A stretch of DNA of 64,000 bases from Endocalyx cinctus (lineage: Eukaryota > Ascomycota > Sordariomycetes > Amphisphaeriales > Apiosporaceae): positions 5,098,171 to 5,162,170 of the forward strand of contig BCKC01000002.1 in assembly GCA_001600455.1 (NCBI GenBank). Direction: 5' to 3'. The stretch's first letter is position 1. Each line of letters starts with the position of its first letter. The translations under genes were made by a program, and so were the position numbers. The notes under the pieces are model-generated. The model was given only the letters and a program-made list of their open reading frames with translations. It did not search any database and was not told where the DNA came from. Of this stretch, positions 33,995 through 45,548 are shown in pieces.

Positions 33995-36104
33995 GATCTA
34001 CCTGCTTAGAATGATGAGAGTGGTTATTTTTTTTTTCCTGGCTAAGTATCGATTTTTCTTTTTTTCTTTTTGGTTGGTTGATGTGCAGATAGATAAGTAG
34101 GTATCAGGTGAGTTGCTATGCAAGTCTTTGGGTTTTTGCAGCTCGTATGCGGCTTATTGGACTACCAGGAGGCGAAGTGATTTCAAACTTTTCCTTTCTT
34201 CCTTAAGACGGTAGACAAGGCGAGGAAGTGGGGAAAGGGAGAAAAAAAAAAGAATGATTTCCTCAAGGAGGAGAAAATAATGCAGATGTATAAAGTGATT
34301 GCAAAGCCCTATCTACGTTTGCCTGCAAATCAATTCATGGCATACTCAGGCTCGGCAGAAGCAACTAGATTCGTTACGTATCTCCCTATCGGAAGAGTCA
34401 TAACCTAGATAGCCGTCCGTCTTATAGGAAGCCGCGTAGATGTGTAATGATGACCCGAGCCAAGCTCAGCAATCAAAAGGAAATATATATATATATATAT
34501 ATTTAAACTTTAAAATATGCCGTGGGGATATTCCGTCGGTCAGTCAATATTTTGACGAGAATACCGACAAGTAGAGGAGGAAGATGAGTGAAAAGAAAAA
34601 CACATAGACAATGACTCTGTCGTAGAATCAAATAACGGTAGTTAAGGATACTATCGGTCTATTTTATGTACACCAAATACTGGGAGCCTGATTGTCCAAA
34701 TGGTATAATAGAAGTTGGTATCAAGCTGAAGAAAGCACATGTCTCGGAAAGATATACGGCCGGTGGTTTCACTTGTTATGCCACGTTCGATACGTAGGGC
34801 TGTGTGTAATTCGGTTACTATTTCATATGTTTAAGGGTTTGCGTTTGCTTTCCTCGAAAGTCCTTCATGAGAAGAAGGGGGTTCAATCTTAACACTGTAA
34901 ACAAGTATTCAAGAAGAAGAAAACTTTTAAGCCTCCAGAAAGTGAAGAAGGTAAGAAAACCATCTGATATAACCTTATTATTGACGTATTCATTTTAACT
35001 TCCATGAATATGGGTGTTTCGTCTGTAAGTAAATAGATTAGCTGTGTGTGATGATGAAGCTAGTTAGCCTCATTCATTCATATGTGTGTAGGAAAGAATT
35101 TGGCCCTTCCATGTACCGACTAGTCGGTGGAACAATAAGTTTGTGCCTAACTATACTATATACGATAAAATTATGATGATTTACATAAAACAAACAGAAA
35201 ATTACCTTTATAGATTGGCGAATAGGTTGTAGGCAAGTAATTACTAGACCAGTGACTGTCTCGCTACAGTTATGACACACGTCTATCTATATTGCTTGTC
35301 TACCGCGAGAGCAAACATGGGCCAATGAGCTCTCGTGGTGTTTTTCCATGTTCTATGTAATTTCAGTCCCTGCCGCGTGTTGGTATCATTCACTGTACGC
35401 CGACCCCAAGAAAGGAGAGGATGCGTAAGTAATATAAGGGGGGAAACACAACGAGACAAATGAAAAAAAAAAAAAAAAAAAAAACACCTTAATCTTCTAT
35501 TTCAAAACATTTCAAAAGGAAGAAATTGAAGTTTCAAGACTATGCATATATGTTTGTATGTATGTATGTATGTTTTTGTATTTATAATTCTTCTCTTTAG
35601 TAATGATAATAATGTCCATAATAATCCATGATCAAAGTTTCGTCCTGTGTCACCGAATCTCCATTCCCAATTTTTTTTTTCTCTTTTCTTTTTTTCTCTT
35701 GTTTTTGTTGTTTTCCTCTTCCTATCCATTCTCTCCCACCATTCGCTTTCCTCGCAGCCTAACAGGTAATCCCGAACGTCAAGTTGGGTGTCTGGCTGAA
35801 AAGAGAGTATGGTGAAAGAGGTGAATAGATAGATAGAGTAGTGAGCTTAGAAAAAGAAAGAAAGAGAAAAAAAAAAAAAAGTGAGGAGGATTTTCTGTCG
35901 ATTTCGAATGAAAAGGATATTTTTTTTTTTGTTCAATAAAAAGTTTCAAAAGGAGAATAATCCAAACCCATAAACATAATTCCATTTCAACCAATAAAAA
36001 AAAAGTCTCTCCCTTTATTCCAAAAAAAAAAATAAACCCCTCCCCAAAAAAAGAACAATGCAGAATAAAAAACAGAAGCCGGCCCAAGAAGGATATCAAA
36101 CCAT
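33995..36104. other. Intergenic region, 2.1 kb
   Basis: No supported gene. (AT)n at about 34482-34502, A22 at 35462-35484, TATG repeats near 35562-35575, and several A/T tracts next to the VOC gene. Confidence 0.55.
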
Positions 36105-37778
36105 CTAGTGGTAAGACCTCTTGCTGTGCTTACTTCCAACACAGCTGATGCTATCGCTAGGAGCCACGCTCACGACGTCATCGGCGTTGATGATCTCGAA
36201 ATCGTTAGAGCCCAGCTCGCTAGGCGGCAAGTTGGTGTTCCCCCAGACGAAGCTCGGGGCGCGCGAGCCGCCGTAACGGCTCGGGGCCTTGGACCCGGCC
36301 GCCTGCATGGGGCGTATCGTGCTGGCCGACTTCTCGGTCCGGGCCGAAACGTACGTCTCGACCTCGGGATCGCGGTGTTGCTGCTGGGGGTGCCGGCTGG
36401 AGTGCTTCGACGCCGACGTGTATCGCGACGGCGCCTGCGAAGACGCGTACGCTTTCGACATGCCCGTGTGTCGGGAGCCGGCCGCGCTGCGATGCTCCGC
36501 GTCCATGAGCAAGCGTTGCTGCTGCGTCGCCGACGTGTACTTGGAGGCGCCCGAAGGGGCCACGCTGGGGGCTCCGGCGGCGCTCCTGTACTCGGCGTCG
36601 GCGATCATGAGGGGTCTGCGCGTGGAGCCGGCCTCGCTGCGACCGCGGTTTCGGCCGCTGGCGCCACCGTAGTAGCTGGTGTGGCGGCTAGCCCTGTCGT
36701 CGAGCTCTTCCGTGGTCCGACTGCGGGCCGGCGCCGACGGGCCGCCGACTTGGGAGTAGCGGGCTACGTAGCTCGGAGGCGGGTATTTTCCGGTGGTGCT
36801 GGCGGCGGCGGCGCCGTTGGCGCGCGACTGAGTATCCGGGTAGTGAATCTTCTCTACCGTGCGCTCGACCTCGACGTACCGTGGCTGGTGGTCCGGGTAC
36901 GGGTCAGGGTAGGTGGAGCGTCGCTGGAAGTTGGGAGGCGAGGTGGTGTAGGCGTACCCTTCGTACTCCTGCTGAGGGGCGCGCTCCCGCTCGCTACGCA
37001 TGATGCCGTACGTTATCGCGCCGCCGATGGCAGCACCTACGGCAGCGGCTCCGAGGACGGTTCCGATGACGCCTCCGGTACTGAGGCCGGATTGCTGCTG
37101 CTGCTGCTGCTGCTGTTGCGGTGCAGGTTGGCGAGGAGGCGGGGGCTCGATGATAGAGGTGGTGACGCTGCGACGAAGTACGGTCGAAGGGCGCTTTTCG
37201 GTGTATTGTGAAGGGGCTCCCACGGCTGATCGCTTTACGATTTCGGTGCGGGCGGGAGGAGAAGAAGTAGCGACGTCGAGATTCCAGTCGAGGATGCGGC
37301 TGACCTCGTCCGTAGTTGACTGAGTTTTTCTAACGGTCGATCCTGCGTATCCCTCGGGATAGTCTCGAGGTGGGACGTAAGCGACCTCCATGACGTTGCC
37401 CTCGAGGTCGGTGATCTTGGCGCGGCTTTCTTTTTCGCCACAATCCCCCTGCGTGTGGATCAAAAAATTGGAGCTGTCGTCGCCGATCTCAAGATCTTCG
37501 TTCGCTCGCAGGCCCGCGGCGTGGAAAGCGGATACGAGTTCGGGCCAAGGGGCGGACAGGATGAATCGCGAAGGTTTGAATTCTTCGGGCGAGCAAGTAG
37601 TCTTCTTGACCTCGAACACTGGGGTGGGAGGATCGCTCTTGGTGTCGCCAAAGACGATGGAAGAGGAGTTGGCAGAGATGAATCGCAAGCCCAGAGGTTG
37701 ACTGACGGCAGAGTAAAAAGAGGCCGCGGGCGGAAGGTCTCTCACTCTAACGAACGGTAGAACCTTTGGTGCCGGCAT
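36105..37778 (-). CDS. VOC (glyoxalase-fold) domain protein with a membrane segment and disordered tail
   Basis: Intronless 557-residue protein. Residues about 1-140 form a vicinal-oxygen-chelate domain of the glyoxalase/bleomycin-resistance type: KVLPFVRVRDLPPAASFYSAVSQPLGLRF at the start and RAKITDLEGNVMEVAYVPP at the end, the usual N-G-x-E-like finish with a metal-ligand-like Glu. Then come a linker, a Gln run (about 221-229, CAG/CTG repeats in the DNA), one Gly/Ala-rich membrane segment (GGVIGTVLGAAAVGAAIGGAITYGIM, about 234-259) and a 300-residue Ser/Arg/Tyr/Ala-rich tail with repeats such as SRYTSASKHSSR and DAEYRSAAG/DAEHRSAAG. The VOC half probably faces one side of a membrane and the tail the other. 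Substrate unknown; the architecture appears fungal-specific. Confidence 0.72.
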   Translation of the reverse strand: MPAPKVLPFVRVRDLPPAASFYSAVSQPLGLRFISANSSSIVFGDTKSDPPTPVFEVKKTTCSPEEFKPSRFILSAPWPELVSAFHAAGLRANEDLEIGDDSSNFLIHTQGDCGEKESRAKITDLEGNVMEVAYVPPRDYPEGYAGSTVRKTQSTTDEVSRILDWNLDVATSSPPARTEIVKRSAVGAPSQYTEKRPSTVLRRSVTTSIIEPPPPRQPAPQQQQQQQQQSGLSTGGVIGTVLGAAAVGAAIGGAITYGIMRSERERAPQQEYEGYAYTTSPPNFQRRSTYPDPYPDHQPRYVEVERTVEKIHYPDTQSRANGAAAASTTGKYPPPSYVARYSQVGGPSAPARSRTTEELDDRASRHTSYYGGASGRNRGRSEAGSTRRPLMIADAEYRSAAGAPSVAPSGASKYTSATQQQRLLMDAEHRSAAGSRHTGMSKAYASSQAPSRYTSASKHSSRHPQQQHRDPEVETYVSARTEKSASTIRPMQAAGSKAPSRYGGSRAPSFVWGNTNLPPSELGSNDFEIINADDVVSVAPSDSISCVGSKHSKRSYH

Positions 37779-40200
37779 AAGGTGTATGGCCTAGCCTGTG
37801 TTACAAGGTGGCTGAGTAGGTGGTAGGTTGGTGGGGTAGAAAGGACGAAAGATAAATTAAACGAAGTAACAAAAGTAATCAATCAGTCAGCCAAGAAGAG
37901 ACCCGAAAGGCTGATGTCGGAGACTGTTTTGTTGTACAATAATTAGAAACGAAAAACAAGACCGTTTCGAAGCGCCGGTTGTGTTAGTGATAGTGATAGT
38001 GGCGGTGTTGGTTGGTGTGTGTGACACAATGTGGGATTGGTGATCGGCAAAAAAAATAGACAGAATTGAAAGATAGGCAGGCAGCCTTACCAAGAAATTC
38101 AAGTGAAGAATAAAAAGACTAAAGAGGGATGAACCGGTCACACTCTTTAGTTTACCACCTGGGAATAAGTGACTCAATTATATGTGTGACGATAAAAAGT
38201 GACAAGAAACCGAGAGGTAAAATAAAAACCATCTATACTATAATACCTAAAGTATATACTTAGGTACGTATGTATAAATGAAAGAAGAGAAAAATGATTG
38301 TAAGAGATGAATGAATTTGTTCCAGTTGCGTATCCTGACCAAGTGAATGACTGTAGGTCGAGATAAAACATGCAGGATTTCGTACCGACTTTAAATGTAA
38401 CTCGAGAGAGGCTGGGAAGATCTCCTCGCCTTAAAAAGTTTTTATAGCCTTAGGTATGGATGCAGATATGCCCTGACTAGACATGTACGTTGGCAACCCC
38501 GTTGAACAACGGTCGTCCTGCTAATAGATCTACTGTAAATGTGTATACATTTTACCTTCCTTACCTTTCGATATTTGACATGGAACATGTCTCCACGTGT
38601 AGAAATGACAATACGCGAGGGATGAAACAACGCAGAATGAAGCAAGATCATTGTCCATCTTACTGGTACAGGTAGTCCCGTCCGAACCAGAGGAGGTACC
38701 AAAAAAAAGTGATATCGTCGGGTATCATTTTCTCTGTACCTGCTTCTCGTTGGTTGTACAGCACCAAAGAGAGGATAGAAACCCTGTGGTGTGTGGGTTT
38801 TTGGGTACGACTCTTTTCGATTGACGGTATGCCACGTCGAATCTTTGTCTACTAGGGTTAAGAGTTAAGAGGGGATGTGATTGATTGAATGACTAGGTTA
38901 GTTTTATTTCTGGATCTTTGTTCATGGAATAAACTCCATCTGACCGTTTCTCCTTCGAGCGGGCGCGAATGAGAGATTTCATTCGATATGAATAAACGGT
39001 GACGGACGGAAATAGTATGTGCGAGTCGGGTGCATACGCTGGCCAATTACTATTGTATACTAGGTCGAAAGAGTCTAGCTTGCCCAATATCTTTTCAATG
39101 CATGAGATCGCCGCCTTTTCCGCGGGCCAAGCCGATATGTTAGAAGGAGATGGAGACTTCTCCACATGCCACTTTTCGATATGTGGTGTACATACTGCAG
39201 TATACATTGTATACTACTGTATGTAGATGGATCCATTGTCCATATGGATACGATACGTAGGTATTCGACCTAAGATACACGTGTGTGTGTGGTGTACCCG
39301 TGGACAGCAGTAAAATAAGAAAGCCCCCCCGTATAATATGGATATTCCTGGCGTCAGTACATGCTAATTAAGTACTGAACATATGTATCGGTATGGTAGA
39401 TTTTACTCCCCGCCACTTAATATTAATATGGCCAGCTTGGAGGCCTGGTCTGAGGAGTCAAAACATGACTGAGCTGTACAACTTTGGATACTTGAACTTT
39501 ACCGAATCCATTAATAGGACCGTATTTCAAATAAGTACCGATTTCTTGAGAAGTCGGTAAACCGTCCGTAACTGTGGGGTCGAATTATATAATGTACGAG
39601 TACGAGTACAGAGAGAAAAAGAGAGCGGTCTGACAATCGCAATGACTACTAACGACTTTGAACAGTTATACAACTCGAAATATACCCTTTCTCCCTCTTT
39701 TTTTTCTGGGTCTCTTCCTACTTTTCTACTTTCAGCAACTTGCCTCTTATCGACTTTTATCGTCCAAGTTCCGCCACACGCCACAGCGGTGTCCTTGGTC
39801 TTGCTTTATTTAACGTAAACAGTCATAATTCCGTCGGCCTGGTAATAATAATACTATTATTTGAGAGAGGTCGAATTACGGCGGCTCTCCCGGCCGTGAA
39901 CAGCAAGAGGTAGATAGACACTTTTTAGTGCCGATAATATCCCAGTCGAGGATTGGATGATTCTCGAGACGATACCAAGATTCGAACTTGTTTTCTTCGC
40001 CACTAGAGCGAGAAATAACAAGACAGGATTTACCGGGCTAAATGATTAGTAGCCCGCGTCCGAAGGTAGAATGATACCTTCTACCAAGGTTCTTGACTTG
40101 GTTTACAGCTTGCCCGTCCGTATATCGGTCTTCTATGACTGTTTTCTCGGTCCTTTGAAACGCTATATTCAGCGTCGCGTAAGGTTCTGAAATTGGAATT
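37779..40200. other. Intergenic region, 2.4 kb
   Basis: Together with the pseudogene and the next gap this makes nearly 5 kb without an intact gene. An imperfect 32-bp inverted repeat lies at 39191-39222 and a hairpin at 40061-40080. No coding signal. Confidence 0.5.
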
Positions 40201-41572
40201 CCTTGTGAAGGAGCTCGCCCATATCGGCCCGGTGCTTTTCGCCCGCTTATTCTAGAGGATGTACTATATGAGCGCTATCTAGTGTCATCCGCAAGTTTGG
40301 GCACGGTTCATATGCCGCTGCTTAGTTAGCTGAGGATGATACGCGAGAGTGTATCCATGGATATTACTAGTTTACTCAATTTAGCACAAGGAAATAATGT
40401 ATTAAGGTCCATGCATGGTAGATCCAAGAATAAAGGTCGGCGCAAAAAGTACATGTAGCTTTGAAGATCTATTGCCCGTATAGATATGACAGAAGAACTA
40501 TCGATCCAGCAGCACCTCGTGGCCAACTCTGCGAATGATTCCAGATCGAACTATATCCTCTTCTTATTGGACTCGTTTCTACTTTGAAGGAGCTTAACCG
40601 GCGACATCCTTGTTTCGCGATGGAGCCGATGGGACCAAGTTATCGCAGATGTGCTGAACGCACCCCACGAGTTCTACACCTACGATCCGCGCCAACCCAC
40701 CGACTTGAAACCGATTCTCAACCTTCACGAAAGAGACGTGGTAATTCTTCTCAAAATGAAATAATAATCTATCGGCAATTGAGTTGTCTTCATTATAACA
40801 AATATCGATCACGTCGATTGACAAGCTGGGAAAACTTTACTAATTTCCCCCTTTCGAGACACGTCACTTCACGTCACGTCTTGGCACACCGAATCCAACG
40901 GCGGAGCTCAAAATACATACCTCAGGTCGGTTGACGGCAAAAGTTGAATCCCCATCGTCTCCGAAATACCTACATAGTAAACCTACTTTATTCCAGAACC
41001 AGTCATCGAAAAAAAAGAGATCCACAAGACCCAGGAGGTAGTAAAAAAAAAAAAAAGCTAGCCGACTTCGGTAGTGGGATACCCCCAACAATGTAACTTT
41101 CTCTCGTAAACACCTTACTAACAATTGTTTTGGGGATGACTCAGTGAAGCTTTCCGGTATCTATCACCTTACTACACCTCTTCCTTTCGCGGGCACCGAA
41201 GATAACTATTCTTTTTTTTTTTTTTTTAAGGTAGCAGAGTTGATTCCGTAAACGATGACATAATATAGAATTTCGGGTGTTTTCATATTCGCACTGTTAG
41301 CGGACCGCTCCTTGTCCGAGCTATTCGAATTCGGTCGCCCGCATGATATCATCGATGATGATCATCTCGTTCAACTCACCGAGATTATCGACCCATTGCC
41401 ACGCCATATGCGTGATGCGTGGTCGAGATATTCTCAAACTTCTTTGATCCTTCACATCTTGAGCTCTGAAGGTGAGAAGGTCCCTTGGGCGGGATTTAGG
41501 TCACCCGCGACTTCTCGTAGAAACTCTTCAGGTCGAATCGTCAAAACGACCATGTGTCATTCAGATGCCTAG
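40201..41572 (+). pseudogene. Decayed SRPK-like protein kinase
   Basis: Kinase landmarks appear in correct order on the plus strand but in shifting frames. An N-terminal YRPGAFRPLILEDVLYERY block lies at 40201-40308, FST of the Gly loop near 40378, VALKIY (the ATP Lys) near 40455, QQHLVANSANDSRSNYILFLL near 40495-40570, and FAMEPMGPS in another frame near 40610. The insert VLNAPHEFYTYDPRQPTDLKP follows at 40651-40713. The catalytic loop HVD-stop-QAG is near 40810, RLTAKVESPSSPKYL near 40930, RAP near 41195, DI-stop-NFGC at 41245-41280, and LLADRSLSELFEFGRP with PLPRHMRDAW by 41425. These match the fungal SRPK-like family. At least three frameshifts and two stops rule out function. About 70 bp between the first two blocks is either an intron or an insertion carrying ATCCATGGAT (40353-40362). 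Confidence 0.7.
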
Positions 41573-42735
41573 AGATAATGGGTTAGAGTGTGAATGCGGT
41601 ATCTAAATGACTGCCGGATTAAAAGCTGCGCTGGTTAAGTAAAAGAAAGATGCTTTTATCTATATAATAGCTTTTACATAGGGTACAACTCCTCGGCCAA
41701 GTAACGGAATACAGGGTGAGCTAGGCTTAGTCGAAAGGAGGTAAGACACAAAGCTCGGCTTGTGGGTTTACAGAAGTGTTAGAAAGAAAGAAAGAAAAGT
41801 ATTAGCAATGTAAAATGCAGTGGTAATGAGTCACGGTAGCTAATGTTGATGGGTATCATCTTGAATTGTGGTCCAATGCAACTATTTGCTATATATTTTC
41901 GTGGTCATGAATACCCCTAAAAATATTGGCGTAGTAAATAATAACCTAAGGTGGGTTTGACGATACGATTTTCCTCATAATTATTATATTCAAGCCTGAC
42001 CGCTACCCCAGTCACGACGATACGTCTATGAGAGGATGGTACGCGTCGTTGCAAATACATTGATTGGTGCACAAGGCCCAATGCTATGGAGCCATCCACA
42101 AGACACCAGAACCACCCCGAATTCGGTTGCCAGTCGTTTCCACCCATACGCGTTGGCCTGAATGGGAACGAGCGGCTTCACCTCTACAAACCAAAGCCGC
42201 TAAGCGAATTGCGCAATCATGTTTGCTAGATGCGGTGTACAGTCCTTGTCTGTACTCCGCTCGGCATCTTGAAACGGGATGCTTCGGTAAATTAACGTGT
42301 TTCAATGTCACTTACGTGGAACATCTTGTAGTTAGTAGGATAGAGGGGAGGACGACCACTGGTCAATGAACGAACTAAAAAGAAAAAAAGAAAAACAAGG
42401 GCGAAAAAGGGAAATGTGGGCCAGGTTGAAGGGGCCCACGAAGACGGCGAAAACGTCTTGGATCTCATGTTGAACGCCTTGTGTTTTGGTTGTAAAAACA
42501 GAGACAGAACAAAAAAACAAAGACCCAAGGTCTATGGGGATACGACAGCATCAGCCACGATGTTGTATAGCGGCTTCTGCAAACCGTAGCCCGTTACATC
42601 ACTCACTCCCCCACGCGTTCCACCGCCTACCCTTCTCTCATCATGTTCTTCCTTTACTACGTTGTCGCGACGGTGACCATAACGGTGCAGCGGCTTCTCA
42701 ACCTTCTCCGAGAAGGAGAAGGGGAAGGTTAAGAT
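41573..42735. other. Intergenic region between the kinase relic and Nep1
   Basis: No supported gene; the short frames around 42064-42370 are on both strands and lack family signal. Confidence 0.5.
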
Positions 42736-43609
42736 CTATATGATATCCCACACATCTTCTGCCGCGTGGCAAAATTTGCTACAAGCAACGCTAGCGGAAA
42801 GGCTGTAGTTGCTGATGGAAATCTTCTCGTCCACGAACTCATCGGCAAAGCTGTCGTTACCCTTGGCCATGGCACCAACAAAGACGCAAATGCTCTCTTT
42901 CGGAGCTAAGCCTTGGATGTAATCCCGGGGGCGTACTATTTCTTCGTCGAAACTGAGGGTTACTTTCCGACAGTTCGGAGGTAGATGGTTGGTAATGGGG
43001 TTCTGGATGACGCGAAGAAGCTTCTCGGACGAGTTCGCGGAGCGGATGGACAGGCGGTGAAGCAGTTGAACCATCAGACCGGCAAATCGCTTGAAGGTTC
43101 GAGGTATACGCACGGTAGGAGATACTTCAATCAGTACCCCCTTGGCGGTATGTATGTAAATTTGTAGTTTGCCTGCCTTATTGATGGGAGAGTCCAACAG
43201 TGTAAGGAGGCACTACATCAGTAGATTGATGTCAGCATGTTGAATGCAAGACGTAGTCGGGACAAGATGGATAGAGAGATAAATTCCAAACATGTCGAAT
43301 GAATTAAAGACCTACCTGGTGTGTAATATCGGGTCTGGCGTCACTAATATCTCGGTTCATCTTTCGCATGACACCTATGTGCTCATCGCTGTTGAGGAGC
43401 GAGTATTTGTCTTCGCGTTGCATACCCATGCGACCGGTGCCGCCGCCGCCGTGGGATGCCTTGTACGTCTCAAGACTCGCATTGGAAAGCACAACGATTA
43501 ATCTCTGACTATCCTTGTCGCCAGACGGGATGGGAGTATGTTGTTCGGCGATGAGTTTAGGTAAGGCTGGAGGAGGTAATGATTGAGTGCCTGAGGGAAG
43601 AGTAGCCAT
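42736..43609 (-). CDS. NEP1: Nep1/Emg1, 18S rRNA pseudouridine N1-methyltransferase
   Basis: Minus-strand exons 43316-43609 and 42736-43212 (103-nt intron, GTAGGT donor, TAG acceptor) give 256 residues. The SPOUT-class signature is clear: [15 protein letters not shown] near the start, then [21 protein letters not shown] across the splice, [37 protein letters not shown], and the C-terminal [20 protein letters not shown] with [19 protein letters not shown], the SAM-binding knot. Nep1 methylates a conserved pseudouridine in 18S rRNA and is essential for 40S biogenesis. The 5' leader contains a TTTTC repeat region. Strong identification. Confidence 0.94.
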
Positions 43610-44481
43610 TATGTTAGTCAGCGGATAGACAACGGTGATAATAACCTGGAGTAGTATTTCAACAGTTCGAAGGTTTTTATTTATGTTGAATAAATAATTT
43701 TATGACTGTGTTATTATGAAAATAAGAGAGGTGGGGAGAGTGAGGGTGAGATCGGTACGGGGGACGTATGGATGTATCGAAACAATCGAAGTATGATACT
43801 GATAACAATAGCAGTGGTGCTGGTGAGGAGGGGCAGATATGATATGGGGTAATATTTTGTTCAAGGTCCTTTTGTCACAGTAGCAGCAGAGCTGAGCTTG
43901 ACAAGTCAAGTCCAAGTGTCTCGCTTTTTTTTTTTTATCTGTATGACACAGGATGGGGCCTTTTCTTTTCTTTTCTTTTCTTTTCTTTTTTTTCTCTCTC
44001 CTTATATTGCTTTTTTTTCTAGTGATAGAGAATGTTCATAGTATTCGCTAGGAATTAGAACTGAAGCATTGAATTGAATGAGAAAAATGTGTTGTAAGTA
44101 GTAGAGAATAGTTGAGTTCTCCCTTCCTCTTATTAAAAATTTTTCATGGTGTATATTCCGTTGTTTCTTTTTTTCTCTAGTTGGGTTATTTTTGTCATCT
44201 TTTTCTTTTTAAAACTTACGCGGACGTTTTCCAGCACGAGGATAGTCGGTCGATGTCATGACTACGGATTTGGCGTAAATACTGCTTGGTCAGCAATAAT
44301 TTGATATATATATATATATATATGTATCTCTATTCGAAGCAATTGGGTTTGAGTAAAAAAAGATAGGTAAAACGCGGTTTCCAGGAGTAGCAGTGGAAAA
44401 TTGGAAGAATTACAAAACCAACAAAAAATAAGAATAATTGGTGGATAAGTGGGAAAATAGCGGTGAAATGTAAATATAAAT

Positions 44482-44488
<7 letters not shown>

Positions 44489-44517
<29 letters not shown>
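44489..44517. repeat. Homopolymer of 29 A
   Basis: Longest homopolymer in the window; a likely nucleosome-free stretch, or a trace of a retroposed poly(A) tail, though no element body is visible beside it. Confidence 0.85.
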
Positions 44518-44519
<2 letters not shown>

Positions 44520-44943
44520 CGGGATAGGCTAAGATTAAGTAGGTCGAACTAGTATAAACTAGAGTCAACGGGGAGTTACTGTATATTATGTATATGATTA
44601 TATTAGTTGTGATCTTTTAATAGATAATATCTAATGAGGATGAATACTGTAACAATTTAGAAAATAGAAAAGAGAAAAGAGAGAAAAAGATAGATTGAGA
44701 AAAGAGGATTACAGACTACGTTATTATATTAATTCAATCAATCAATATACACACACATACATCCAATCCATGGATACACATATACATAGCAATAGATAGA
44801 ATTAGGGAGAAAGGGAAATACTTAAGCTTGTTAGATACTTAAGTAAGTAGGGTGGTAGGGTGGTAGGGTCCTAGGTACCAACCTTGGAAGTAGATAGGTA
44901 CATACCTAGCTGCCTAGGTACCTAAGATATCTTATTTTATTTG

Positions 44944-44945
<2 letters not shown>

Positions 44946-44974
<29 letters not shown>
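44946..44974. repeat. (CT)n microsatellite
   Basis: About 14 CT units without interruption. Confidence 0.9.
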
Positions 44975-44977
<3 letters not shown>

Positions 44978-45548
44978 CTTTCTTTTTTTTCCTTCCTTCT
45001 TCCTTCGAGTACAACACCCCCCCCCCCCTTTCCCCAGGAAAAGATCAGAAAGAAGAAGGCAAAACTATCATAGCGTACATAAACGCTAACAAGGTTGGAG
45101 AATTAGTGCTTATCAACTATATTACAGTCCTTACCTTACTGCATATCAAGTGTACTAAGTATACTAAGTACTGCACTGTAAGTAGTATAAGTACGGCACA
45201 TATAGGAGCTCATAGTGCATATTTACTCACTAAGGATACCATCCATGGTACCTATGCAATGCAGTCTTAGCGGGCCGAGTGTTACACGTGCGATATCACA
45301 TTAATACTAGACAAGAGAGCCTGGAGAGCTGGCGAGGTAGCAAAGATCTACCTGTAACCTACTTAGAGATCCAAACTTAGAAAGGTAGGCATACCATTGC
45401 CAATATGCAGCAACATGCGTCAATACCGATATATACACCGTACATATATATTATACATCCATGGATATTACATTATATATATCACTTGTTACTTACTCGG
45501 TGAGGGATGCATACAGTATCTACTTTGGTAGGTATGTGATGGATCTGT

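Larger units (their letters stand above)
43610..45548. other. Intergenic region, 1.9 kb, dense in simple repeats
   Basis: (TTTTC)5 at 43961-43985, (TA)n at 44304-44323, A29 at 44489-44517, ATCCATGGAT at 44766-44775 and 45457-45466, CCTAGCTGCCTAGG at 44905-44918, (CT)n at 44946-44974 and C12 at 45017-45028. No gene. Confidence 0.6.

Noticed and set aside
36108..37211. 367-codon plus-strand frame opposite the VOC gene
   Set aside because: Arg/Gly/Val-rich composition is an antisense shadow of the GC-rich coding strand.
39957..40090. Possible tRNA suggested by a TTCGAA loop and a GGGCTA/TAGCCC hairpin
   Set aside because: No acceptor stem can be formed with either arm at normal spacing.
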